From Candidatus Rifleibacteriota bacterium (lineage in GTDB: Bacteria > Muiribacteriota > Ozemobacteria > Ozemobacterales > Ozemobacteraceae), in NCBI GenBank assembly GCA_015232575.1, contig JADFZL010000013.1:152579-216578 (forward strand): DNA of 64,000 nt, given 5' to 3'. Made by a program: the position numbers and the translations under genes. The notes beneath the pieces are model-generated. The model made no database searches. It was not told where the DNA came from and saw only the letters and a program-made list of their open reading frames with translations. This document shows positions 8,125-17,020 of this stretch, piece by piece. Every line of letters starts with the position of its first letter. The first letter of the stretch is position 1.

Positions 8125-10291
8125 ACATGTGAAAGATTATTTAAATGACAAATCAGTGGAAAGAACTCAGCAAGAGGATTTGCGGAAACGGGCTGAAGAA
8201 GTGGTACGTTGTAAAACGACCTTGAAGCATGCAAATATAGAGACTATCACCAATGAAGAAGTTCATAAACTTCTGCACGAACTGCAGGTTCATCAGGTTG
8301 AGCTTGAAACACAAAATGAAGAATTACGGCGGAGACAAATTGAGCTTGAAGCTGCAAACAGCAGATACTTCGATCTGTATGAGCTCGCACCAATAGGCTA
8401 TCTAACCATTAATGACGATGACGTGGTTATTGAAGCAAATCTTACTTCTGCAAACCTTCTAGGTGTCAATAAAACCTCTATCCTCAAAATGAAACTCACT
8501 TCCTTCATTTTCTCTGAAGATCAGGACACCTTCTTTCGCTTTTACAGAAAACTTCACCTGAGCGATTTACCACATGTCTGTGAGCTGAGAATGAAGCGTC
8601 CGGGAAAGGATTTTTTCTGGGCACGACTGGAATCGAAACCAATGCTGGGTATTGACGGAAGGCGAATTTATGTTACTGCCATCAGTGATATCAGCCAAAG
8701 CCGACAAACAGAAGAAAAATTGCAGGCAAGTGAAGCCCGAATTGCATCGATTCTAGAAGATCAGACTGAGCTGATCTGCCGCTATTTACCAAATGGCAAA
8801 CTGACGTTTGTCAATGATGCTTATCTCCGATACTTCAGCAAGAATCGTAAAGAACTTCTTGAACACAACTTTATTCCACATATTCCTGAGCCTGATATGA
8901 AAATGATTTTGGAACGAACCAAAGACATTTCACGTGAGAAACCTATTGCCGACTTTGAACACCGGGTCATTATGCCTAACGGAGAAATCCGCTGGCAGCA
9001 TTGGATACATCGGGGTATTTTCAATTTAAAAGGCACTCTGGAAGAATATCAAGCTGTGGGCCGTGATATCACCGAAAAAAAGATTGCCGCAACAACTCAG
9101 GTTGAAATTGAGCGTCTTCTGATCCATTCCCAGAAACTTGAATGCCTTGAAAAAATGGCTGGCGGCGTTGCTCACGATTTAAATAATCTCCTGGCGATTA
9201 TTAACTTTAATCTTGAAATGCTGAGGCAACAATTGTCTCCGGAAAATTATCAGTTTCATTTTAATCTAATGGAAGACACACTTGAACGAGCCACTGGTCT
9301 TGCAAAAAAAATGCTCGATTTCTCTGGAAAAAGTCACCTGACTCTTAACAAAGTTCAGTTAAATAATACTATTAAAAATAGCCTCCAGCATTTTTCCTCC
9401 TCTTTATCGAAAGATGTGAAACTTTCTCTCGATCTTAACGAGAACCTCCCTTGCACTCTTGCTGATGAAGAACAGATTGAACAGGTAATTCTGAATCTGC
9501 TGAGCAATGGTTTTGAAGCACTCATGGGAAAACCAGGAACTTTGTCCGTGAGCAGCAAAGTTCTTGAATGCTCCGCAAGTTTTCTTCAAGCTGCCCGGAA
9601 GGAAGCTAAGGTAAGCCCGGGACGATATGTTGCAATTGAAGTGCGTGATACTGGTTGTGGAATGGATAAAGAAACGGAAGCCAGAATTTTTGATCCATTT
9701 TTTACTACAAAATTTATCGGTCGGGGTTTGGGCTTGTCAGCCGTTCTTGGAATTGTAAAAGGACATAGGGGAACCATCATGGTAGATTCATTATTGGGGT
9801 GTGGGACTTTGATTCAAATTTTGCTGCCTGTATCGGAACCAGAAGTACCAGCTATTCCGATAGAGCATTCTGCAAATAAAATTGAGCCAACTTCTTCGAA
9901 TAAAAAAACTTCTGGCGCTCTTCTGGTTGTCGATGATGAAAAAATGATTTGTAACCTTTGCTCAAAATGGTTGAAAGGAAAGGGATATCATGTTCTAACA
10001 GCAAATAATGGACACGAAGGTGTTGAAGTATTCAGAAAAAATGCAGACTCAATTGTTTGTGTTATACTTGATCTCACAATGCCAATCATGGACGGGTGGA
10101 CAACTTTTGCTCAAATTCGCGAAATAAAATCAGATGCACGAATAATTCTCACCAGTGGCTTTTCTGAAGAAAACGCTCTAAGCCGTTTCGGGAAAGACAA
10201 ACCTGATCTTTTTATTCAAAAACCTTTTTCTCTGCAAACATTGAACGAAAAGATTATTCAACTCACCGGCTGCGTAATAGAGAACCAATAA
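8117..10291 (+). CDS. PAS-PAS hybrid sensor histidine kinase with C-terminal receiver
   Basis: 724 residues, no membrane segment, so a soluble sensor. In order: an N-terminal coiled coil (~45-80), PAS 1 (~82-195), PAS 2 (~208-325), the dimerisation/phosphoacceptor helix with His353 (GGVAHDLNN), an HATPase domain (N box around 455-468, DTGCGMD at 511-517, FIGRGLGLS at 533-541) and a receiver domain (~600-720) with acidic pocket DD606-607 and phosphoacceptor Asp652. It should autophosphorylate on His353 and pass phosphate to its own Asp652. The final output regulator is not in the window. It is coupled to the CheB-CheR gene by an 8-base overlap. Confidence 0.93.
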   Translation: MSEHVKDYLNDKSVERTQQEDLRKRAEEVVRCKTTLKHANIETITNEEVHKLLHELQVHQVELETQNEELRRRQIELEAANSRYFDLYELAPIGYLTINDDDVVIEANLTSANLLGVNKTSILKMKLTSFIFSEDQDTFFRFYRKLHLSDLPHVCELRMKRPGKDFFWARLESKPMLGIDGRRIYVTAISDISQSRQTEEKLQASEARIASILEDQTELICRYLPNGKLTFVNDAYLRYFSKNRKELLEHNFIPHIPEPDMKMILERTKDISREKPIADFEHRVIMPNGEIRWQHWIHRGIFNLKGTLEEYQAVGRDITEKKIAATTQVEIERLLIHSQKLECLEKMAGGVAHDLNNLLAIINFNLEMLRQQLSPENYQFHFNLMEDTLERATGLAKKMLDFSGKSHLTLNKVQLNNTIKNSLQHFSSSLSKDVKLSLDLNENLPCTLADEEQIEQVILNLLSNGFEALMGKPGTLSVSSKVLECSASFLQAARKEAKVSPGRYVAIEVRDTGCGMDKETEARIFDPFFTTKFIGRGLGLSAVLGIVKGHRGTIMVDSLLGCGTLIQILLPVSEPEVPAIPIEHSANKIEPTSSNKKTSGALLVVDDEKMICNLCSKWLKGKGYHVLTANNGHEGVEVFRKNADSIVCVILDLTMPIMDGWTTFAQIREIKSDARIILTSGFSEENALSRFGKDKPDLFIQKPFSLQTLNEKIIQLTGCVIENQ

Positions 10292-10315
10292 AGCCATAAT
10301 CCGTTATTAAACACA

Positions 10316-10363
10316 GAAACGATCTGTGATTGCAGCTATAACAGCCGTCACACAGATCGTTTC
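10316..10363 (+). terminator. Terminator hairpin after the kinase operon
   Basis: A perfect 13-bp stem (GAAACGATCTGTG at 10316-10328 with its complement at 10351-10363), then TTTCAATTT on the plus strand. It lies between convergent genes and may serve both. Confidence 0.7.
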
Positions 10364-10383
10364 TTTCAATTTAAGGTTCAGTA

Positions 10384-11838
10384 TTAATAATAACGAATGA
10401 CAAGAGGCTCAGTATATCCCTCTCTTGTAAAAGTCACTTCAGACGGGTCTATTAACGGCTGACGACGGAAACTTGAAACGTGCGTTATTGTGTTCATAAG
10501 CTTACTGAATCCAATTATTTTTCCTTTCACCTGAATGTTTGTTGAGTAAATGCTGACTCTCGGATCATTCGGAAGCTTTTGTGGAAAAACAATTCCAAAT
10601 ACGTAATCCATATTTGAATCCGAACTCACTGACTGATCTACATTAATAAAGATCCTTTCTTTGCTGGAATCAGTGTCTCTGAATGCAGCCATACCAGACC
10701 ACTGAACCGCCTGTCCAGCGTATTCAGACTGATTTTTTGCGGCATCATCTACAGATATAGTTTTATTGACATAAGATTCGCTCTTAACTTTCTGTCTTGA
10801 AAGACTGAGAGCCTCTTTATTTTTTTCCTTGTTCAGCCAATATCTGGCGGAACCAAGCATTTCTTCAGTCTGGCGTTTCTGAGCTTCAGTTAAAGCGCCA
10901 TAGGTAGCTGCCAGCGAAAGCAGAGGCTCTGCCTTTACATAATCGCCCTGCTGAAAAAACATTGAACCTCTTGAAAAATACGTAAATCCAAGTCTCTCAG
11001 ACAAACTTCGAAGTTTATCGTTTGCTTCTGTAAGCCCCGGATTCAGTTCCAGACATTTTCGGAATTGAAATGCAGCATCTTCGTACCGCCCCATTTTTTC
11101 GTAAGTTTCTCCGATTGCATAGTGTGCTTTCACCATTTCGGGAGAATATTTCAGAGCGCGGTCAAAGAAGGAAATTGCCTTATCATAATCTTCAATTTTA
11201 AAATACACAATTCCCATGTCCAGAGCTATATCCGGATCTGACGGCGAAAGCTGTGCTGCCTTCTCATACCACATTACTGCATCAAAAAACTTTGATTTTC
11301 TATAATATAAATAACCAAGTGTTTTACACGTTTTTGCGTTAAAAGTATTTTTCTTTGCAGATTCTTCAAGCGCCGCGATTGCACCTTCAATATTTCCCGC
11401 TTTCAGAAGAGCCTGGGCGCGCCTTTCATAAGAATCTTCGCCTGCTGAAATTTCTGGAATCACGATCTGACTCTGTTTAATTTCCGGCTTCCTTGAAGAA
11501 GAAATATCCTTTTCGATCAATTTCTTTATTTCAGCTAATTCCCTTCGGGCAGGCTGATAATCAGGCATAAGAACAAGTGCTGTCTGAAGCTCTTCTACAG
11601 CTTCTCTGAGATAACCCTGCAGTTTATAAATACGTGCAAGATTATATCTGGCTTCAGCATTTCTCGGATCAATTTCTGAGGCTGTTTTAAATTCCTGAAA
11701 CGCTTCCAGAAAACGCTTTTTATAAAAGTGGTTTAATCCAACATCAATATGCATCTTTGCAGATGCTGCAAATAACGGCATCCCAATAGATAAAGAGAAT
11801 AAAACCACACTGATTCTGATAAAATTTTTATAAAACAT
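10384..11838 (-). CDS. Exported TPR-repeat protein with C-terminal beta domain
   Basis: 484 residues with a signal peptide (ISVVLFSLSIGMPLFAASA, cleaved near residue 27). Residues ~30-110 and ~135-290 are tandem 34-residue TPR helices (for example AFQEFKTASEIDPRNAEARY). The C-terminal ~125 residues form a beta-rich domain containing IQVKGKIIGFSKLM, which looks like an OB-fold; that is inference. Such proteins act as periplasmic or outer-membrane scaffolds. It is a lone gene, with about 250 AT-rich bases and no clear promoter pair upstream. The exact role is unknown. Confidence 0.8.
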   Translation of the reverse strand: MFYKNFIRISVVLFSLSIGMPLFAASAKMHIDVGLNHFYKKRFLEAFQEFKTASEIDPRNAEARYNLARIYKLQGYLREAVEELQTALVLMPDYQPARRELAEIKKLIEKDISSSRKPEIKQSQIVIPEISAGEDSYERRAQALLKAGNIEGAIAALEESAKKNTFNAKTCKTLGYLYYRKSKFFDAVMWYEKAAQLSPSDPDIALDMGIVYFKIEDYDKAISFFDRALKYSPEMVKAHYAIGETYEKMGRYEDAAFQFRKCLELNPGLTEANDKLRSLSERLGFTYFSRGSMFFQQGDYVKAEPLLSLAATYGALTEAQKRQTEEMLGSARYWLNKEKNKEALSLSRQKVKSESYVNKTISVDDAAKNQSEYAGQAVQWSGMAAFRDTDSSKERIFINVDQSVSSDSNMDYVFGIVFPQKLPNDPRVSIYSTNIQVKGKIIGFSKLMNTITHVSSFRRQPLIDPSEVTFTREGYTEPLVIRYY

Positions 11839-12091
11839 GCTGTCTTAGCCTCCATAGAAGTTGCCTTCAAAAACGATATCTGCAAAATACATTCAATAAC
11901 AAAGCATTTCATATCATTATCGGCAGTTCCTGTTTTATAGATCATGAACAGAAAACAATTTTATGAAAATTCAAACAGAATTACCATAGAATAATGCATT
12001 ATTATTTTATCAGCAAAGAAAAAGAATCCCGATCAAAAAAAGGAATCTTTAATCGGAACTCTTATCAGAACTTATTTTTAAGCAGATTTTG

Positions 12092-12886
12092 CTATTGCTG
12101 CTGATCAACGGCCCATTTAATGACTTCATTCAAATGATCTCGATGAAAAATAGTGCGAAGGGAAAAATACAGATAAACATCCCGCCCAAAGCCGAATTTC
12201 CGATCGAGATTTGTTGCCCAGTTTTCTTTGGGACCTACACGACAGGTAAATTCCAGGGTGTGAACTCCTTCAGTCGCTTCTATCTCAGCAGTGTAAAAGC
12301 GAAGAGTTGCATCGCCGCCATTTGACTTAAGCTTCACGGGCTTGCCGTCTATCGAAAGTTCTTCGGTGCGATAATGAAGTTTTCCCATTCGTTTGACAGA
12401 AATTGTCATTGGAACTTTAATGGAATCTGGTTTGCGTGCCTGTAGATCTACGGCTGCCGTTTTCAACCAATCGGGGTTCTTATGCTTACCCTGGCAGAGC
12501 AGACAATTAACGGTGCTTTTTATTACCTTTCCTCGTTGATTTCCGGCCATGAAGTTCGTACCGGTACCACCACAAGAACCGCAAACAGTAAAAACCTGAT
12601 ATCCACCGGCTAAGGAATTTCTCATATTGCTCTGTCCAGAGCCACCGCACATATTACATGGCTTGGTCCCGGCAGTGGTATCAATCTTCTGGAAAAACTT
12701 TTCGACAGGCTTGCCCTCGCAGGTGATGCATGTTTCCGTTGCAATTACCTGTTCCAGTGATGGTGGAGGTGTCGTAATATCGCTTGGTTTTTTCTTTGAA
12801 TTCTCTGCCTCACACAATACAGGAAATATAAGCATGAAAACTAAGAATAAAACGGCTCTACTCCGAAACCTGCTGAAAAAACACAT
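12092..12886 (-). CDS. Exported protein with DnaJ-type Cys repeats
   Basis: 264 residues from ATG 12886, which has a perfect GAGGAGGA upstream; the frame is open to 12952 but lacks a ribosome site there. A signal peptide (AVLFLVFMLIFPVLCEA) is followed by four CxxC pairs: CITC, CNMCGGSG, CGSCGGTG and CLLCQGK. The middle two match the CxxCxGxG repeats of the DnaJ zinc finger, but there is no J domain. The C-terminal half is beta-rich. It may bind zinc or fold clients outside the cytoplasm, but this is inference. It is not in an evident operon. Confidence 0.75.
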   Translation of the reverse strand: MCFFSRFRSRAVLFLVFMLIFPVLCEAENSKKKPSDITTPPPSLEQVIATETCITCEGKPVEKFFQKIDTTAGTKPCNMCGGSGQSNMRNSLAGGYQVFTVCGSCGGTGTNFMAGNQRGKVIKSTVNCLLCQGKHKNPDWLKTAAVDLQARKPDSIKVPMTISVKRMGKLHYRTEELSIDGKPVKLKSNGGDATLRFYTAEIEATEGVHTLEFTCRVGPKENWATNLDRKFGFGRDVYLYFSLRTIFHRDHLNEVIKWAVDQQQ

Positions 12887-12995
12887 AAAATCCTCCTCAA
12901 AATAATTTCTATAATAACTCACTAAAACACAAAAAAAGTATGCACGTGGCATACTTTTGGGGAGAAAAAAACTGAAAGGAGAAAAAATACTTAAC

Positions 12996-13068
<73 letters not shown>

Positions 13069-13088
13069 GTAGAGCTGATAAAAATAAG

Positions 13089-13160
13089 TGAGGCGTGTTG
13101 GAATTGAACCAACGGCCCTCTGCTTAAAAGGCAGATGCTCTACCACTGAGCTAACGCCCC
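13089..13160 (-). tRNA. tRNA-Lys (anticodon TTT)
   Basis: Minus-strand cloverleaf with acceptor GGGGCGT paired with ACGCCTC (one G-T pair), anticodon loop CTTTTAA and T loop GTTCAAT. CCA is not encoded. Confidence 0.95.
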
Positions 13161-13166
13161 TCACTT

Positions 13167-13240
13167 CGCGCCTGGAAGGATTCGAACCCTCAGCCTACGG
13201 ATCCGAAGTCCGTTGCTCTATCCAATTGAGCTACAGGCGC
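13167..13240 (-). tRNA. tRNA-Arg (anticodon TCG)
   Basis: Minus-strand cloverleaf with acceptor GCGCCTG/CAGGCGC, anticodon loop CTTCGGA and discriminator G, as usual for tRNA-Arg. It follows tRNA-His closely. Confidence 0.95.
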
Positions 13241-13259
13241 AACACTTCTAACACAACGG

Positions 13260-13332
13260 GGTGAAAGACGGGACTCGAACCCGCAACCACAAGATCCACA
13301 ATCTTGCGCACTGCCATTGTGCTACTTTCACC
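13260..13332 (-). tRNA. tRNA-His (anticodon GTG)
   Basis: Minus-strand cloverleaf with acceptor GTGAAAG/CTTTCAC and anticodon loop TTGTGGA. A genomically encoded extra G at -1 faces a C discriminator, the hallmark of bacterial tRNA-His. Confidence 0.95.
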
Positions 13333-13357
13333 ACGGAAATTCACCGAGGCAAGCCAT

Positions 13358-13431
13358 CGCGCCTGAGAGGACTCGAACCTCTGGCCCACAGCTTAGAAGG
13401 CTGTTGCTCTATCCAACTGAGCTACAGGCGC
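13358..13431 (-). tRNA. tRNA-Arg (anticodon TCT)
   Basis: Minus-strand cloverleaf with acceptor GCGCCTG/CAGGCGC, the same as tRNA-Arg(TCG) in this cluster. The anticodon loop is CTTCTAA and the discriminator G. Confidence 0.95.
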
Positions 13432-13448
13432 AGAGCCTAAAGCCTCAG

Positions 13449-13521
13449 AGCGGGAAACGGGACTTGAACCCGCGACATCCACCTTGGCAAGGTGGCGCTC
13501 TACCAACTGAGCTATTCCCGC
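13449..13521 (-). tRNA. tRNA-Gly (anticodon GCC)
   Basis: Minus-strand cloverleaf with acceptor GCGGGAA/TTCCCGC and anticodon loop TTGCCAA. It complements tRNA-Gly(TCC) at 4806-4878. Confidence 0.95.
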
Positions 13522-13538
13522 GTAATGCTAACACCCAT

Positions 13539-13612
13539 TCGGGGCGACTGGACTCGAACCAGCGACCTCTTGCGCCCAAGGCAAGCGCGCTAACCAACTG
13601 CGCCACGCCCCG
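13539..13612 (-). tRNA. tRNA-Pro (anticodon TGG)
   Basis: Minus-strand cloverleaf with acceptor CGGGGCG/CGCCCCG and anticodon loop CTTGGGC. It is the first gene of the cluster, 29 bases downstream of the -10 box. Confidence 0.95.
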
Positions 13613-13641
13613 GCGTGTCCGAACGGCGGTGCAGTGAATAC

Positions 13642-13670
13642 ATATTATCAAAACATCATTCACAAGTCAA
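13642..13670 (-). promoter_or_regulatory. Promoter of the seven-tRNA cluster
   Basis: On the minus strand, TTGACT (13670-13665), a 17-base spacer and TAATAT (13647-13642). A G+C-rich stretch between the -10 and tRNA-Pro would suit stringent-type control, but that is inference. Confidence 0.8.
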
Positions 13671-13745
13671 CTATTTTTTTATAATATTTTCCATATTTTT
13701 CATATTCCAGGAGTCGCAGCTTTCTAATGCTTTTCTAATGGCATA

Positions 13746-13815
13746 TTTCAAGATAAAAGATAAAAGACAAAAGCTGTCCGCAGATTTCACAGATTAAGAA
13801 TTAAAGATAAGATCT
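13746..13815. repeat. Dispersed repeat, copy A
   Basis: Shares AAAAGCTGTCCGCAGATT, CACAGATT and then AAGAATTAAAGAT with 49472-49540. No protein frame is apparent. The rest of the ~350-base gap (13671-14018) between the tRNA promoter and the acetyltransferase gene is AT-rich and shows nothing else I can support. Confidence 0.6.
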
Positions 13816-14018
13816 GAAAGATTACGAGACTGAATGAATTCATCTTATTGTTTTCGGAAACATGCATAGCTAAAATGAAAATTCCTATACTATCAAGGTA
13901 TTTCGACTCATGATACGTTCAGTATGCTTTTGATGTTTATAGTTTTACCAATAAGAAATACGGTGCATTCTCGCAAAGAGGTATTATTACCTTCCACATC
14001 AATGCAAGTCGAGGTTTT

Positions 14019-14468
14019 TCATGATACTCTTTTAATCATATCCAGATGCTCGATGCCTTCTTCGAAAAAAGGTTCTCCGATTGGGACAAAACCGAACTGG
14101 ATGTATAAAGGAGCGATGTATTTCTGGGAGTGCAGTCTGATAGCATTAAAACATTTCTTACTCTCAATTATTACCAGACATCTTTTAAGAATCAGCTTTC
14201 CAAGGCCCATTTTCCGAAATTTCTTGAGAACAGCAACTCTTCCGATCCAGGCTTCAGATGGATTCTCTTTTCTGGAAAAAATTCGGGCAACCCCTGCTGC
14301 TTCATCGCCATGAAACGCCAGAATATGGATTGCCTCTGAATCAATGGCATCAATTTCGTTTTCCGCCGGAACGTTCTGCTCTTCAACAAAAACTTTTTTC
14401 CGAATCTCAAAAGCCTTTTGAAAATGCTCATCTGTTTTAACTTCAATAATATCAATTTTATCTTTCAT
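14019..14468 (-). CDS. GNAT family N-acetyltransferase
   Basis: 149 residues from ATG 14468, with AGGAAAG upstream; the frame is open to 14537 but that part lies inside the neighbouring gene. The order is that of the ElaA/YjcF type: an N-terminal IRKKVFVEEQNVP, a core beta strand, the acetyl-CoA loop RKMGLGKLILK (the Q/RxxGxG/A motif) and a C-terminal YIQFGFVPIGEPFFEEGIEH. It transfers an acetyl group from acetyl-CoA to an unknown amine. It overlaps the NAD-kinase-like gene by 11 bases. Confidence 0.88.
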   Translation of the reverse strand: MKDKIDIIEVKTDEHFQKAFEIRKKVFVEEQNVPAENEIDAIDSEAIHILAFHGDEAAGVARIFSRKENPSEAWIGRVAVLKKFRKMGLGKLILKRCLVIIESKKCFNAIRLHSQKYIAPLYIQFGFVPIGEPFFEEGIEHLDMIKRVS

Positions 14469-15483
14469 GATTATTTTCTTTCCTGAATAGTCCTGAAAGC
14501 GGATTAAGGAAAATTTTTGCTTTCTTTTCTGAAACACCTATCGATGCAGTCATTCCGGCATTGAAGGTCAGGAAATCTGATTCCATGCCATCACTGAATA
14601 TGACACCATTTTCTGACATCTGCGACGTAATTTTCATTCTATCTTTACCTTCAACCTGTCCAAATGTTATTCCGATCTGCGAAGTTCTGCTCTTGAAGGG
14701 CTCTCTGACAGAGAAATACAACATTTCGTCTGACCAGTCAAATTTACATGTCATGCCTTCAGAATTAGCTCCGGATCGATGCGAATTACGCTTTCCCGAT
14801 TTATTTTCGAAAAAATTTACAATATGAAAACTTCCGTTTACTATCGACTGAAGCCACCCGGTTGAGCCCGCACCGGTTGATACAATCACACCGCTGGAAC
14901 ACTGATCTTCGCTTTTCTCTCCAAGCTGTATGCGATATCTTGCAGAGGTGTGGTTCTTCATTCCAATAAAAAGATCATTAAAAGCATGAAGTGTCTGCCC
15001 ATCGCTCAACTCAGCTTTTGCCATGCATATATCTTTTACCGGCAGTGAATTTGAAAGCGCAAGTTCAAAATACCATTCAGCTCTTGAAGTTTCAAATGGC
15101 AAAAGCACGCCATCAATGTTTTCCGGATCTGGATTAAATGCCAGAATAGGCTGATCATGCAAATACTTGGCAGTATTTACAACAAGGCCGTCCTGTCCGA
15201 GAGTTACGATGAGCTGATCTGGTGAGAAAGTAAAATTCGACAGGAAAGATCTGTCAATCAGCTGGTATTTCATTCCAGCGGGAAGCCTCTTTAAAAGCCC
15301 GTCAAGGGAACTCTGATAATTATCATGCTGAATATTGTATCTATGAAATGACCGGGGTTTTGTTTCACCCATCTGCAAGTCAAACTGGTCAAGACAAAAT
15401 TTTGCCTGCGCTTTTGTGTTGAACAATGCAGACAGTTCTTCAATTGCTGTTTTACGCGTTATTAGAACTATTGAGGCGTACAT
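14458..15483 (-). CDS. NAD-kinase/diacylglycerol-kinase-fold protein
   Basis: 341 residues. The middle part resembles NAD kinase: a nucleotide-loop region TLGQDGLVVNTAKYL at ~94-108, FNDLFIG where NAD kinases have N-E/D, and the C-terminal glycine-rich SSGVIVSTGAGSTGW matching their STPTGST-type segment. The usual GGDG is GQDG here, which makes normal NAD phosphorylation uncertain. An N-terminal ~85-residue extension is unlike canonical NadK. This longer relative is often found next to SPFH proteins, as here (the SPFH gene is 140 bases upstream on the same strand). Confidence 0.7.
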   Translation of the reverse strand: MYASIVLITRKTAIEELSALFNTKAQAKFCLDQFDLQMGETKPRSFHRYNIQHDNYQSSLDGLLKRLPAGMKYQLIDRSFLSNFTFSPDQLIVTLGQDGLVVNTAKYLHDQPILAFNPDPENIDGVLLPFETSRAEWYFELALSNSLPVKDICMAKAELSDGQTLHAFNDLFIGMKNHTSARYRIQLGEKSEDQCSSGVIVSTGAGSTGWLQSIVNGSFHIVNFFENKSGKRNSHRSGANSEGMTCKFDWSDEMLYFSVREPFKSRTSQIGITFGQVEGKDRMKITSQMSENGVIFSDGMESDFLTFNAGMTASIGVSEKKAKIFLNPLSGLFRKENNHER

Positions 15484-15623
15484 TCTTTCACTGAATCATT
15501 CTGTATTTTCTCAATATTTCGGGGAAAATCGCAGAGACTGCATTAGAAGCCGCTTCTACTTTTTCATTCCACCATTCATTGAGTAGATACATTATTCGCT
15601 CTGATAATAATTTTCTCTGACAC

Positions 15624-16538
15624 TCATTTTCTCTGACACTCATTTTCTTCTGCCTGATTCAGCTCATGTGTTCTGCCGCTTGCCAGAATAGAAGCAAGTA
15701 TTTCGGATGAAATGTTAAGATTCCCGATTTTCCCTGCGTTTTCGCCAATTTCTCTCAATGCAAGTGCCAGAATTTTTGAATGGGTAATGTCCTTAAAAGG
15801 AGCCAGTCTGCACTGAAGTGCCTGAGCCTGGTATTCGGCTTCCTGTCTTGTATTCTTTCCCTGAAGCTCAATAAGCTCAGCCTTCTTGTTTTCAAGAGAA
15901 ATTGAGGTGCTTAATTCGTTCTCTCTGATAATTCTTTCCTGTTCAACTGCCATGGCGCGACGGTTATAAATTGCCTGATCAGCGCGAATCTGCAAGTTTT
16001 CACGATATTCGGCCTCAAGAGCTCTTGCCATTTCGGGAGTGGGTTTTATTGCTGTGATGTACAGCGCCAGCGTTTCAATGCCCATGTTGGAAAGAGTTTT
16101 AGACTCACGCAGAGCTTTGGAAATTTTTGCTGATATTTCTGCCGGGCTTTTTAAAGCGTCTTCCAATGATAATTTCTGTAGTTCAACCTTGAGAGACGCC
16201 TGAACTTCATTTATAATCCTGCCCGGAAGCTTTTCCGGATCTTCAGACTTGTACTTTCTGGTTCCTGCATCAATCGTATAATCCATTAATTGCGCAATCG
16301 ATTCTGGATTTGCAATCCTGTATGTAAGCTGACCCTGAACTGTAACGCTCTGAAAGTTTCCGGTTGTTTCATTGAGCATGAAAGGAACATCGGCTGTTCC
16401 GACCGGAATAGATACAATACTTGTGTTCATCTTCAGATAAAAGAAGTCAAGACCTCTGCCGCTTTTAGACAATGTTCCGGCACGATATTTCATTACATAT
16501 TCTGTTGGCTCGCCTTTGAAATAACCGATAAACAGCAT
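15624..16538 (-). CDS. SPFH/Band 7 domain protein
   Basis: 304 residues from ATG 16538, preceded by a perfect GAGGAGGA; the frame is open to 16556. The N-terminal ~30-190 has the stomatin/prohibitin/flotillin fold pattern, including VQGQLTYRIANPESIAQLM and a mid helix ending NMGIETLALYITAIKPT. A long Ala/Glu/Arg helix follows (~185-250). No membrane segment is obvious. Family members assemble on membranes and partition other proteins. It probably works with the NAD-kinase-like protein downstream. Confidence 0.85.
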   Translation of the reverse strand: MLFIGYFKGEPTEYVMKYRAGTLSKSGRGLDFFYLKMNTSIVSIPVGTADVPFMLNETTGNFQSVTVQGQLTYRIANPESIAQLMDYTIDAGTRKYKSEDPEKLPGRIINEVQASLKVELQKLSLEDALKSPAEISAKISKALRESKTLSNMGIETLALYITAIKPTPEMARALEAEYRENLQIRADQAIYNRRAMAVEQERIIRENELSTSISLENKKAELIELQGKNTRQEAEYQAQALQCRLAPFKDITHSKILALALREIGENAGKIGNLNISSEILASILASGRTHELNQAEENECQRK

Positions 16539-16632
16539 TAGATCCTCCTCAGACAATCATAGCCTGTTGAAGCGACTTCGAGAGAGATACTCATTCGAAG
16601 TCATGAGACTTTGAAAGGTGTATTCATGCTTT

Positions 16633-16899
16633 TCATTCGTAAGGGTAACATACCGTAATGACTTTGGGTATTTCCGAATCTTTAACAACAACTTTTAAAG
16701 GGTCACCATTGAATCTTTCTCCAAGTATGACAAGCGTTTCTCCGTCTCTCTCGGGCCGCTTATCAATTATTCTGCCGTTTTTGATAGCGTCATAGACCTG
16801 CCTGATATAAATGTCCCTCTCCAGCATTTGATCATAAGCATGTCTTGAAAATTTGAAATCTCCTGAGTCAAGTTTACGCGCGATGCTTTTTCTTCCCAT
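16633..16899 (-). CDS. DUF4258 family small protein
   Basis: 88 residues from ATG 16899, with TTGGAG upstream; the frame is open to 16941. It contains FSRHAYDQMLERDI, VYDAIKNGRIIDKRPER and the C-terminal PKVITVCYPYE, the DUF4258 pattern. Some relatives are paired with small antitoxin-like genes, but none lies beside this one. The function is unproven; a small RNA-binding or RelE-like fold would be a guess. Confidence 0.8.
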   Translation of the reverse strand: MGRKSIARKLDSGDFKFSRHAYDQMLERDIYIRQVYDAIKNGRIIDKRPERDGETLVILGERFNGDPLKVVVKDSEIPKVITVCYPYE

Positions 16900-17020
16900 G
16901 CTAACATCTCCAACTCGGAATATATTCATATTATGCTTCAAATTTTTATTTTTTTCAATAGACCTTCAAAACACAGCAATATTTAGTTGAACGCATCCAC
17001 GTTTATTCTCTGCTAAGAAC

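Noticed and set aside
13317..13663. Long frames on both strands across the tRNA cluster
   Set aside because: They run straight through confirmed tRNA cloverleafs and give the familiar tRNA-derived pseudo-peptides (RLDSNQRPLAPK, GVAQLVSALALG).
16633..16899. Complete toxin-antitoxin pair
   Set aside because: The DUF4258 protein has no adjacent small partner gene. The flanking 75 and 120 bases hold no credible frame.
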